NCBI GenBank assembly: GCA_963825075.1
Contig: CAWGRX010000003.1
Coordinates: 52,251 to 116,250, forward strand
DNA length: 64,000 bases
Direction: 5' to 3'
Source: CAWAVN01 sp963825075
GTDB lineage: Bacteria; Planctomycetota; Planctomycetia; Planctomycetales; Planctomycetaceae
Under the pieces are notes generated by a model. The model ran no database searches, had not been told where the DNA came from, and saw only the letters and a list, made by a program, of their open reading frames with translations. Positions 26,308 to 34,802 of the stretch are shown in pieces; the stretch's first letter is position 1, and each line of letters opens with the position of its first letter. The position numbers and the translations under genes were made by a program.

Positions 26308-26934
26308 TTGGGGACGCCCTCCTCGCCAGCGCGGGGTTTTCGGAAAACCCCCTTTGATTTTACCGGCACCATGCGGCTGTTGTGCCATGATATTTGCAGC
26401 CGCCTGGAGGAGTTCCAGCACATCGACATGACCCGCGTCGCCGTGACGTTCGCCCAAGCTCGGCGGCGGGTCAGCTATGGTCTCCAGGCCAAGCTCACGC
26501 CGATGCGGTTCGAGGAAGGCCGGCTCTACGACCGCCGGGAAGACGGCCAGCTCTGGACCGTGCAGCGGCTCTACGACGGGGCCGACCGCGAGATGCTCTA
26601 CATCCTCACTTTCTACCTCCCGCGGTTTCTCGATCAGTCGTTCTCCGAGAAGATGACCACGATCTTCCACGAGCTGTACCACATCAACCCGGACTTCAAC
26701 GGCGACATCCGCCGGCACGAAGGGCGGTATCACGTGCATTCGCACAGCCAAAAAGCCTACGATGAGCAAATGGCCCGCCTAGCGAAGTCCTACCTGTCCC
26801 ACAAGCCGCCGGTGGAACTCTTTGACTTCCTGCGAAAGACCTTCCGCGGCCTGAAGCGGAGCCACGGCGAAGTCGTCGGCCTGCAAATCCCCATCCCCAA
26901 ACTCCTTCCGGTGCCCGAACCCAAATCGGCATGA
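26308..26934 (+). CDS. putative zinc metallopeptidase linked to rplQ
   Basis: A 208-residue protein with an HExxH motif, H-E-L-Y-H, at residues 121-125, followed by 'INPDFNGDIRRHEGRYHVHSH'-type sequence with further His residues that could be the third ligand. This resembles the phage-type putative metallopeptidase family (PF18894). I chose the TTG at 26308 because GGAGGAG sits seven bases upstream; an ATG at 26371 is the alternative. It starts 20 bases after rplQ, so it belongs to the same transcript. There is no signal peptide. The substrate is unknown. Confidence 0.65.
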   Translation: MGTPSSPARGFRKTPFDFTGTMRLLCHDICSRLEEFQHIDMTRVAVTFAQARRRVSYGLQAKLTPMRFEEGRLYDRREDGQLWTVQRLYDGADREMLYILTFYLPRFLDQSFSEKMTTIFHELYHINPDFNGDIRRHEGRYHVHSHSQKAYDEQMARLAKSYLSHKPPVELFDFLRKTFRGLKRSHGEVVGLQIPIPKLLPVPEPKSA

Positions 26935-26945
26935 CCGTTGCGAGC

Positions 26946-26975
26946 CTGGCCGCTGGCGCGATTGGCCAGTTTTTC
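26946..26975 (+). terminator. intrinsic terminator after the ribosomal cluster
   Basis: CTGGCC and GGCCAG enclose a 12-base loop and are followed by TTTTTC, 12 bases after the metallopeptidase stop. It marks the likely end of the long ribosomal transcript. The rest of the 355-base gap 26935-27289 holds a half copy of the GCGCACGAAG repeat at 27015-27036 and no gene. Confidence 0.7.
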
Positions 26976-27014
26976 TTGCGACATCCGTTTCGAGAGAATT
27001 TCCGCTTTGAAAAT

Positions 27015-27036
27015 GAGCCGCGCACGAAGTAAGCGG
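27015..27036. repeat. half copy of the GCGCACGAAGTAAGCGG repeat
   Basis: GAGCCGCGCACGAAGTAAG and CGG match one arm of the elements at 10263 and 43521 exactly. The opposite arm is not found nearby. Confidence 0.5.
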
Positions 27037-27289
27037 TGATTTTTTGCCGGAAAAATTGGCCACACACTGCCGAACGTGCCGACGTGGGAGGACTTTCCCT
27101 TGACGGTGTTCCCAATAGTCGCCCGGGCTCCTCGGGACCAGGCATGAAGGGTTTCAAGGCTGACGGCCTCTCCCATCGGGAAATCCCACTTTTTCGGCCA
27201 AAAAGCTGCCCCGGCGGTTTGCCACTTTCAGTTTGAGTTATAATAGCGGCAGTGAACTCCCCAAATCTTCCCACAAGGAGGAAGGACCG

Positions 27290-28741
27290 ATGCTCGCGAA
27301 ATCTCGCCACGCCGCTCTGGTGTCCCGTCTCGTGATGGGGCTGCTGCTCATCTTCGGGCGAACCGATGCCGCAGAACCCAAGGAGGAGAGGTCGCCTCAG
27401 CCGGCCTTCACCCATATCATCGCGATGGAGGCGCCCTACTACACGACCGGCCCGCAGCAGGGCCGACCGGCGGATGGAAAATTTCCGGCGGGAACGAAAG
27501 TGAAGCTGTTGCGGAAAGCGGGAAGTTATTCCCAGGTGCAAACGGCGAATGGTGTGGTGGCGTATGTGGCCAGTGATGCTTTGAAGAAACTGGGAGCCGA
27601 TGCCGTGCAAATCACCAAAAACGTCCAGAAAGTTGCCCAATCCACGAACGAGTTTGCCTTCGCACTCTACAAGCACTTGCGAAGCGGGGACAACAACCTG
27701 TTTTTCTCCCCGGCGAGCATTTCCACCGCCTTGGCGATGAGTTATGCCGGAGCCGAAGGCCAAACGAAACAGCAAATGGCTCAGGTGCTTCATTTCGATC
27801 TGAAAGAATCGCAGCTTGAGGAGGGTTTCGGCATGTTGGCCGAGATTCTCAACAGCGGCGAAAAAGGCTATCAACTCAACATGGCCAATCGCCTGTGGGG
27901 GCAGAAAACCTACCCGTTTCGGCCCGAATTTTTGACAATCACCAAGAAGGTTTATGGGGCGGAACTGGCCCAAGTCAACTTCGCCGAGGGTGAAAAAGTT
28001 CGGCAAGAAATCAACGCCTGGGTCGAAAAACAAACCAATGGCAAGATTGAGAACTTGATTCCTCCGGGCGTGCTGGACGCGATGACCCGTCTGGTGCTGA
28101 CCAATGCGATTTACTTCAAAGGCACCTGGGCCGAGGAGTTTTCCAAACAGGCGACCGAAGAAGCGCCGTTTCATCTGTCCGCCAACAAGCAAACCCAAGT
28201 GCCGATGATGCGACAGACCGAGAAATTCCCTTATACCGAGACAGACAAGCTACAAGTTCTGGAACTGCCCTACGGTGGCGACGATCTGTCGATGATCGTG
28301 CTGTTGCCCAAACAGAACGACGGGCTGGCGGAAGTCGAAAACAAGCTGACGGCTCAAAATCTGCAAGAGTGGACAAAGAACCTGCGAAAAAGGCAAGCGC
28401 ATGTCTTTCTGCCGAAGTTCACGTTGACCTCCGAGTTTCGCCTGGCCGATGTGCTGCGTGCGATGGGAATGACGCTGGCCTTCAGCGGGCAAGCCGACTT
28501 TTCGGGGATCTCAAGTGCCGAAGGTTTGACGATCTCGGAAGTCGTTCACAAAGCGTATGTGGATGTGAATGAAGAAGGCACCGAAGCGGCGGCGGCGACG
28601 GGCGTGGTCATTATGGCGACGGCCGCTCGTCCGCAAGAACCTGTTACGTTCCGGGCCGACCATCCCTTTGCATTTTTGATCCGGGACAACCGCACGGGAA
28701 CCGTTCTATTTCTGGGACGAATGGTGAATCCGCAGAAATGA
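27290..28741 (+). CDS. secreted serpin (protease inhibitor)
   Basis: Serpins trap serine or cysteine proteases by a suicide mechanism. The ATG at 27290, preceded by AAGGAGG, gives 483 residues. A signal peptide ends near 'GRTDAAEP'. Residues about 30-110 form a small SH3-like region ('KLLRKAGSYSQVQTANG'). The serpin fold follows ('NNLFFSPASISTALAMSY', 'LVLTNAIYFKGTWAEEF', 'HPFAFLIRDNRTGTVLFLGR'). The hinge 'EEGTEAAAAT' (about residue 427) is that of an inhibitory serpin. Counting from P17, P1 falls on Thr in 'MATAAR', which suggests an elastase-like or small-residue target. A convergent trypsin-like protease gene ends 61 bases away. Confidence 0.93.
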   Translation: MLAKSRHAALVSRLVMGLLLIFGRTDAAEPKEERSPQPAFTHIIAMEAPYYTTGPQQGRPADGKFPAGTKVKLLRKAGSYSQVQTANGVVAYVASDALKKLGADAVQITKNVQKVAQSTNEFAFALYKHLRSGDNNLFFSPASISTALAMSYAGAEGQTKQQMAQVLHFDLKESQLEEGFGMLAEILNSGEKGYQLNMANRLWGQKTYPFRPEFLTITKKVYGAELAQVNFAEGEKVRQEINAWVEKQTNGKIENLIPPGVLDAMTRLVLTNAIYFKGTWAEEFSKQATEEAPFHLSANKQTQVPMMRQTEKFPYTETDKLQVLELPYGGDDLSMIVLLPKQNDGLAEVENKLTAQNLQEWTKNLRKRQAHVFLPKFTLTSEFRLADVLRAMGMTLAFSGQADFSGISSAEGLTISEVVHKAYVDVNEEGTEAAAATGVVIMATAARPQEPVTFRADHPFAFLIRDNRTGTVLFLGRMVNPQK

Positions 28742-28802
28742 GGGCCTGTGGCTTCGCCGCTGTTGAAGGTGTCGAGCTTCCAGAGTCTAAGTCGGAGGTC
28801 GG

Positions 28803-29615
28803 TCATTCCCTTGGCAAAGTTTTGATCGTCTCCAGAATGGCTTGGGAGTTGACAATAATGGCCAATCCCAAGCGTTTTCGAATCTGACCCTTTTGGTAAA
28901 TTAGATCATATTTTTCATCGATGAAGTGCTGCCCGTGAACGACACCGATGATTTTGAGCCGGGAAGGACCATCTCCCCCAGTTTCCAAATAGACGGGACC
29001 GCCGCTATCGCCTTCGAAGATGTTGTAGTCCACCAGAAACGTCGGGTGTTTCTCGAAGGGAGTCAGGGGATAGCTGGCCACACACCCAAGTCGGGTCAGC
29101 GGAAACCCGGTGGGATTGGGTTTGAAATGCGCGGCATGAGGAAAACCCACGCAGCGGATGAGGGAACCTGGCTCGGGAGGATGGGCTTGCCAATCTTCGG
29201 AATCCGCCAGGGCGTCGAGGGGGAGGGAGGGCGTCTCTGCGGGGATGGATTTCGGAAGCGTCATCACCGCCACATCGTGTTTGGGGTGCCGGTGCCAAAG
29301 TTCTTTTTCGCCTTGGCGAATGGTCAGTTCGAGCGGTGCTCTTGACCACTCGCCGTCTGCATGCTGCTTTCGTAGCAGCAAGGTCGCTTTGTCCCCGTCC
29401 ATCTTTTCAAAAGCATGTGCCGCCGTGACAAGCAGCAGCTCCTTCTGTTTTTCGTCAGCCGGAGCAAAACGATTGATAAGGAATGCGGTTCCGCTGGTTT
29501 TCGGATTTTCCAACCGATAGGTGGCCAGAGCCACCTGGATTCGCAGAGTGGGCGTCTCTGCGACCGCACCATGAACCAGAATGAGAAAGCTGAGAGGGCA
29601 AAGGATGATTCGCAC
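28803..29615 (-). CDS. secreted trypsin-like serine peptidase
   Basis: A chymotrypsin-fold peptidase with the triad visible: His67 in 'LLLVTAAHAF', Asp113 in 'PKHDVAVM' and Ser203 in 'EGDSGGPVY'. I placed the start at the GTG at 29615, which puts a signal peptide ('RIILCPLSFLILVHGAVA') at the N-terminus. No clear Shine-Dalgarno site precedes it, and an upstream in-frame start at 29687 is possible. Its gene is convergent with the serpin. The substrate is unknown; residues around the S1 pocket do not let me call its specificity. Confidence 0.75.
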   Translation of the reverse strand: MRIILCPLSFLILVHGAVAETPTLRIQVALATYRLENPKTSGTAFLINRFAPADEKQKELLLVTAAHAFEKMDGDKATLLLRKQHADGEWSRAPLELTIRQGEKELWHRHPKHDVAVMTLPKSIPAETPSLPLDALADSEDWQAHPPEPGSLIRCVGFPHAAHFKPNPTGFPLTRLGCVASYPLTPFEKHPTFLVDYNIFEGDSGGPVYLETGGDGPSRLKIIGVVHGQHFIDEKYDLIYQKGQIRKRLGLAIIVNSQAILETIKTLPRE

Positions 29616-29733
29616 TTTATTGGAGCCTATTTCATCATTCCACCAAGGACATTGAGTTATCGAAACCGGCGACCGATCATCCGCCAACTCGGCATAAACC
29701 CGAAGAACATGAGATTTCCCCCACGATTCTCTA

Positions 29734-31441
29734 TCATCCCTCGAGGCGCTCTTGCACTTCTTGGACGACGCGGTCCAGCGGGATGCGATCCTGGACGAGG
29801 CTGTCGCGGTCGCGGATGGTCACGCTGCCGTCGTCCATTGTGTCGCCGTCGATGGTGATGCAGAACGGCGTGCCGATTTCATCGTGCTGGCGATACCGCC
29901 GGCCGATCGCCCCCTGCTGCGAAAACGCGGCCGCAATGCCCGCAGCTTTCAGGTCCCGGTACACCTCGGCGGCTTTTTCCGGCATACCGGCTTTCTTGAT
30001 CAGTGGAAACACCGCCGCCTTGATCGGGGCCAGCTTGGGATGCAGCTTCATCACCGTCCGCTGTTGCATTTTGCCTTTGTCATCGGGCTGCTCGTCCTCC
30101 GTGTAGGCTTCGCACAGAAACGCCAAGGTCGCGCGGTCGGCCCCGGCGGCCGGCTCGATGACGTGCGGCGCGAATCGCTCGCGGGTCTGGTCGTCGAAGT
30201 ACGTCAAATCCTTGCCGCTGCCCCGGTACTTCGGTTTGCCCTCGGCATCGGTTTCCACAACGAGTTCTCCCGTGTTGGGATCGCGCATCAGCTTGCCTTC
30301 CTGATGGGACCTCAGATCGAAATCCCCCCGGTGGGCGACGCCTTCCAGTTCGCCGTACTCGCCGGGATTGAGGAACGGAAACGCATACTCCACATCCGCC
30401 GTGCCCACGGAATAATGTGAAAGCTCGTCCGCGGCGTGATCGCGGAGGATCAAATTCTCGCTGGTGATGCCCAGGTTGACATACCAGTTGTACCGGCGGT
30501 CCCGCCAGTATTCGTACCACTTGCGGGATTCGCTGGGATGGCAGAAGAACTCCATTTCCATCTGCTCGAACTCGCGGGAGCGGAACGTGAAATTCCGCGG
30601 CGTGATTTCGTTGCGAAAACTCTTGCCAATCTGCGCGATGCCAAAGGGAATTTTGACCCGGCTGCTGTCCAGGACGTTTTTGAAATTGACGAACATGCCC
30701 TGAGCGGTCTCGGGGCGGAGAAAGGCCGTGTCCGCGTCGGTGCCCAGAGCGCCGATGATCGTTTTAAACATGAGGTTGAATTCGCGCGGATCGGTTAGTT
30801 GCCCGACGTTGCATTCGTGCCGGGGACAGAAGGGCTGGAGTTCGTCCGGCATGGATCCGTCATTCTGCTTACGAACAAGGGCAAGATATTCCGGTAGCGA
30901 CGCGTCTTGTGGTCCTTTTCCGGGAGCCACCCCGGAATCAGTAAAGGTTTGGTCCAATTCCATTTGCAGTGATTTTGCGCGTTGTTCAGCTTCTTTTCTT
31001 GCGTGCCCAGTCTTATTTTTCGTGATTCGGAGTTCCTCCGAACCAGGCATGTACGCTACGCCAGAAAGAATCTTGCCATCAGAAGTAAAATACTGCACGC
31101 GAAGGTGGTCACTCCGAAAACGCATCTTGCATTTCCTGCAATCCACCATCATGTCGTGGAACAAATCGTAATGCCCGGAGCACTTCCAGACTTGCGGGTG
31201 CATGATGATCGAGCTTTCGAGGCCGACCATCTGAAACGCTTGCGGCGCCCGTTGGCACCGAGATTTCATCGTGGTTGGTGACCATGTCGCGATACCACGC
31301 CTCGCGGACGTTGCGTTTGAGCTCGGTGCCCAAAGGGCCGTAATCCCAAAAGCCCTGAATGCCGCCGTAGATGTCGGACGATTGAAAGATAAACCCCCGC
31401 CGTTTGCAGAGGCTGACGATTTTGTCCATCATATTTTCCAT
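29734..31441 (-). CDS. glyS: glycyl-tRNA synthetase (dimeric type), frame interrupted by one extra base
   Basis: This enzyme charges tRNA-Gly (class II, alpha2 type). The first frame from 31441 reads 'MDKIVSLCKRRGFIFQSSDIY' up to 'MVTNHDEISVPTG'. The second resumes with 'AFQMVGLESSIIMHPQVWKCSGH' and runs to 29734. One extra base near 31240-31250 explains the break, after which 568 residues result. Class II motifs are intact: 'FRNEITPRNFTFRSREFEQME' with its neighbour 'RPETAQGMFVNF'. The anticodon-binding domain at the end contains 'QQGAIGRRYRQHDEIGTPF'. The symbol follows common usage; some databases use glyQS. Confidence 0.9.
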
Positions 31442-31491
31442 GAGGCCTGCCTTGTTTTTACGCCTTAAAATTGTGAATCGTAATAATCATT

Positions 31492-32244
31492 TTAACGGGC
31501 GGACGCTTCAATGCGGCCGGTTTCGCGGTTGTATTCGGGGACGATCTGGAAACGGTTGCGTTTCGCGGCCCACTTGATGTCGGCTTCGTATCCCAAGGCC
31601 CCCAAATTGCGGCCGCCCGCGCTTTCGCGGAGGGCCTCCAAAAACGAGGCCTCGCTTTCCGAATGGGACACATACAACTCAAACGCCAGGCGGTTAGCAT
31701 CGTTGTCGGTGAGGATTTTTCGCCCCCGCAGCCGTTGCAGATCAGAAATCAGCCCCCCCGCACAGAGCACGTCCTCCGCCGACATCGCGCCTTCCGTGCC
31801 CGCGCACACCAGATGCACCGGCAGCGACGTTTCGCCGACTTCCTTGGCGATGGCGTCCATATTGGCGAAGCTGCCGATCACGATGCGTTCCGCAAGTTCG
31901 CATTGCTTGAGGGCCTTGGTCCCGTTGGTCGTGGTGAAAAGAACTGTTCGGCCGGAAACCATATCGGGCGTGTATTCCAGCGGCGAATTGCCGAGGTCGA
32001 ATCCCTCGATCCTCACGCCGCCCCGCTCTCCTCCTAAGAGAAAAGAACCCGGCGGAAGGTTCGCGGCATACGCCTTCGCGTCGGCCACTTCGCCAAAGGG
32101 CATCACCGCCTCCGCCCCGGCGGCGAGGGCTTGGGCGATCGTCGTGGAGGCCCTTAAAACGTCGATCACCACCGCGACCCCGCCCCGCAAATCCTCCAGG
32201 GAAAACATCGTCGGCAGCCAATGCACGGTCACAGATCGATTCAT
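31492..32244 (-). CDS. comB: 2-phosphosulfolactate phosphatase (ComB-like)
   Basis: ComB removes phosphate from 2-phosphosulfolactate (EC 3.1.3.71), a coenzyme M pathway step in methanogens; in bacteria it may serve sulfonate metabolism. The ATG at 32244 gives 250 residues. The family signatures are 'AVVIDVLRASTTIAQALAAGA', 'LLGGERGGVRIEGFDLGNSP' and 'LFTTTNGTKAL', plus 'LVCAGTEGAMSAEDVLCAG'. It starts divergently from the cysteine desulfurase gene and ends 51 bases before the glyS start. No other coenzyme M gene is seen nearby. Confidence 0.85.
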   Translation of the reverse strand: MNRSVTVHWLPTMFSLEDLRGGVAVVIDVLRASTTIAQALAAGAEAVMPFGEVADAKAYAANLPPGSFLLGGERGGVRIEGFDLGNSPLEYTPDMVSGRTVLFTTTNGTKALKQCELAERIVIGSFANMDAIAKEVGETSLPVHLVCAGTEGAMSAEDVLCAGGLISDLQRLRGRKILTDNDANRLAFELYVSHSESEASFLEALRESAGGRNLGALGYEADIKWAAKRNRFQIVPEYNRETGRIEASAR

Positions 32245-32373
32245 GCCGCGATGATAGAACTCCCATCGGCTTCCGACAAGGGTTTGTGGAAACCGGCCCA
32301 TCACTCCGTTCTTTCGCCAATCGGCCGGAGTCATTACGATTTCAAGAGAACCTTTTTCGTTGGCGGGTGTGCG

Positions 32374-33540
32374 ATGGCTGTGGAGCGTCCGGTTTATTTT
32401 GACAACCATGCGACCACGCGGGCCGATCCGCGGGTGCTCGGGGCGGATGCTGCCGTTCTTTTCCGAGCGGTACGGGAATCCGTCGAGCATCAGCCACGCC
32501 TTCGGCTGGGACGCCGCCGATGCCGTGGAGGAAGCCCGCTCGCAAATCGCCCGGTTGTTGGGAACGCGAGGAGCGGTCGATTGTTTTCACCAGCGGGGCG
32601 ACGGAAGCCAACAACCTTGCCCTCAAGGGGGTGATGGGCCGCTGTCCGCCGGGGAGCCATCTGATCGTCTCCGCCATCGAACACCGGGCGGTGCTCGACC
32701 CGGCCAGGCGGTTGGAACGCTCCGGATATCCCGTCACTTTTCTGCCGGTGAACGAAGTCGGCCAAACGGATCTCGATCAGCTTTCGGAAAGTCTGACGCT
32801 CGGAAACCCGGCTGGTCTCAATCGGTTGGGCGAACAACGAAATCGGCACGCTGCAAAATGTCCAGGCGATTGGAAACCTCTGCCGGGACCGGGGCGTGTT
32901 GTTTCATACCGATGCAGCGCAAGCGGTGGGCAAACTGCCGATGAATCTCGCCGAGTTGCCGATCGATCTCGATGAGCTTCACCGCCCATAAAATCTATGG
33001 GCCGAAAGGCGTTGGTGCTCTCATCCATCAATCGCCAAAGGCGGGGGCTGCGATTGGAACCGCTTTTGGAAGGCGGCGGGCAGGAACGCGGCCTCCGCAG
33101 CGGCACGCTGCCGGTGCCTTTGATCGTCGGTTTCGGAGCCGCCTGTGAATTGGCGGGCGAACTGACGGACGAAGAATCGGCCCGCATCGGAACGCTTGCG
33201 CGACCAGTTGTGGGAAGGCTTATCAGAAAAGATTTCGCGGATTCATCTGAATGGTTCTCCCGAACGTCGGCTTTCCGGGAATCTCAACGTGAGCATCGAA
33301 GGCATCGACGGCGATGTGCTGTTGACGAACCTCAAAGACATCGCGGTCAGTTCCGGCTCGGCCTGCACTTCGGCCGACCCGGAACCAAGCCACGTGCTCC
33401 GCGCGATCGGACGTGATGAGCACCTGGCAAGGTCCAGCCTGCGATTCGGCTTGGGCCGATTTACCACGGCTGAAGAGATCGAGTTCGCCATCGGCTCTCT
33501 TGCCGAGGTTGTCCAGCGACTTCGCGATTTGGCAGTCTGA
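32374..33540 (+). CDS. cysteine desulfurase, frame broken by six single-base insertions
   Basis: A NifS/IscS-type PLP enzyme that provides sulfur from cysteine. All hallmarks are encoded in order: 'VYFDNHATTRADPRVL', 'SIVFTSGATEANNLALKG', 'WANNEIGTLQNVQ', the PLP-Lys region 'FTAHKIYGPKGVGALI', 'GGGQERGLRSGTLPV' and the active Cys loop 'SSGSACTSADPEPSH'. They lie in rotating frames. Single extra bases near 32446, 32550, 32802, 32971, 33040 and 33198 account for all six shifts, each +1. Removing them gives 386 residues, the normal length. Conservation is high throughout, so recent breakage, consensus error or frame correction are all possible. Confidence 0.85.
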
Positions 33541-33551
33541 ATCCTGAAATC

Positions 33552-33626
33552 GAACGGGCGAGCCGAGCCCCGTGAGGGGCCGGGTGATAACTCGCCCCGG
33601 CCTCTTACGCGGCACGGCTCGCCATA
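33552..33626. repeat. GGCGAGCC...GGCCGGGTG inverted repeat (copy 1)
   Basis: GGGCGAGCCGAGCCCCGTG is matched by a complementary arm ending CGGCACGGCTCGCC, with GGCCGGGTG and CCCCGGCC inside. It sits between the convergent cysteine desulfurase and EF-hand genes, so it may act as a bidirectional terminator. A relative is at 49202. Confidence 0.5.
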
Positions 33627-33630
33627 ACAT

Positions 33631-34593
33631 TTACTTGTCGGAATTCGGCCGCGACGGTCGGCGCGGGCGGTCATTTCCACGACGAGGCCGATCTGGAGCT
33701 GTCCGAGACCCCTCCGTGATTTCTTCCTTGGTCAGTTCTCCGTCTTTGTTCTTATCCCAGGCCATGAATCGTTCTTTGCCGCGTTCGGGGATTTCGTCGC
33801 CGCTGAGCTTACCGTCTTTGTTGGCATCGTACCGCTGGATTAAGCCGGCGGCGAAGCCTTCGCGATTGAATTGTCCCGGACGATTGCCTTCGGGACGCGG
33901 GCCGGGATTAAAACCGAACAGCTCCCGCGGGTCGAGGCTTCCGTCTTTGTCCCGGTCGAGTTCGCTGAATTTTTCGCCGGCTTTGGCGAGTTCCTCTTTG
34001 GAGATTTTCCCGTCACGGTCGGCGTCCAGAGCCCGCAGAATCGGCGGCGGTCCGCCAAACCCCATCCCTGGTTGGCCGCCGGGCCGCCGAAAATCTTCCT
34101 TGGTCAGCGCCCGATCTTCGCCTTTGCCTGCTCGCCGGAGCACCATTCGTACGATGTTCTTTTCGCGATCGGAAGAGACTTCCGCGAGGGTCACTTTGCC
34201 GTCGTTATTGGCGTCCAGGCGTTTAAAGGCTTCGTCGGAAAACATATTGGGGCCGCCGGGAAATCCGCCCCGTTGGAACCGGCGGCCGGGAAAGTTGTTT
34301 TGGGGCTGAGCCGGCCGCTGGGCCGGCTGGTTGCCCGCGATGAATTCCTCTTTGGTCAACACGCCGTCTTCGTTTTTGTCGGCCACGCGAAGCAGGCGAT
34401 TAAAAAACCGCGCCCGCTGCTCGCCGACTTCGTCCTTGGTCAGCTTGCCGTCTTTGTTCGCGTCGAGCTTCTCGAACAAAGCCGCCGGCGAATTGTCGTC
34501 GGCCTTTTCTTCTTTTTCCTGCCCCATCGCCGAGTTGAAAAACAGCCCCGCCAAACCGAGGGCACATAAGCCGATCGTCCAATGCCGTTTCAT
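33631..34593 (-). CDS. secreted EF-hand calcium-binding protein
   Basis: A 320-residue exported protein. The N-terminus is a signal peptide (residues 1-24, ending 'NSAMG'). Eight EF-hand loops follow. Seven are canonical, such as 'DANKDGKLTKDE', 'DKNEDGVLTKEE', 'DADRDGKISKEE' and 'DKNKDGELTKEE'; the fourth ('GKGEDRALTKED') lacks the first Asp and is probably dead. Gly/Pro/Gln-rich linkers and an Arg/Pro tail separate the hands. Such proteins are numerous in planctomycetes and their function is mostly unknown. Calcium binding is predicted. Confidence 0.85.
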   Translation of the reverse strand: MKRHWTIGLCALGLAGLFFNSAMGQEKEEKADDNSPAALFEKLDANKDGKLTKDEVGEQRARFFNRLLRVADKNEDGVLTKEEFIAGNQPAQRPAQPQNNFPGRRFQRGGFPGGPNMFSDEAFKRLDANNDGKVTLAEVSSDREKNIVRMVLRRAGKGEDRALTKEDFRRPGGQPGMGFGGPPPILRALDADRDGKISKEELAKAGEKFSELDRDKDGSLDPRELFGFNPGPRPEGNRPGQFNREGFAAGLIQRYDANKDGKLSGDEIPERGKERFMAWDKNKDGELTKEEITEGSRTAPDRPRRGNDRPRRPSRPNSDK

Positions 34594-34802
34594 AAGAATC
34601 CCCTGTCCTTTGTGAAGTCACCCGAACGGAATCGTAATCGCCATTTGAGATTAAACACCAAGAAGCCGCGAGGGTTTCGGGCTTTCCGCGTAAATCAAAG
34701 CCTACGATTGAACGCATTGGCCGGTTTTGATATTACATAAACTGCAGAAAAGTTTCCACTTGTCCCTTTGTGACTCTGTCCTTTCCGATACGGAGAACGC
34801 TC

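Noticed and set aside
26696..28198. 500-codon minus-strand open frame across the serpin
   Set aside because: The serpin and its Shine-Dalgarno are unmistakable. The antisense frame has no motif.
33196..33540. Separate small gene for the last part of the cysteine desulfurase
   Set aside because: It is the natural C-terminal part of the same enzyme with the active Cys loop and has no independent start signal.
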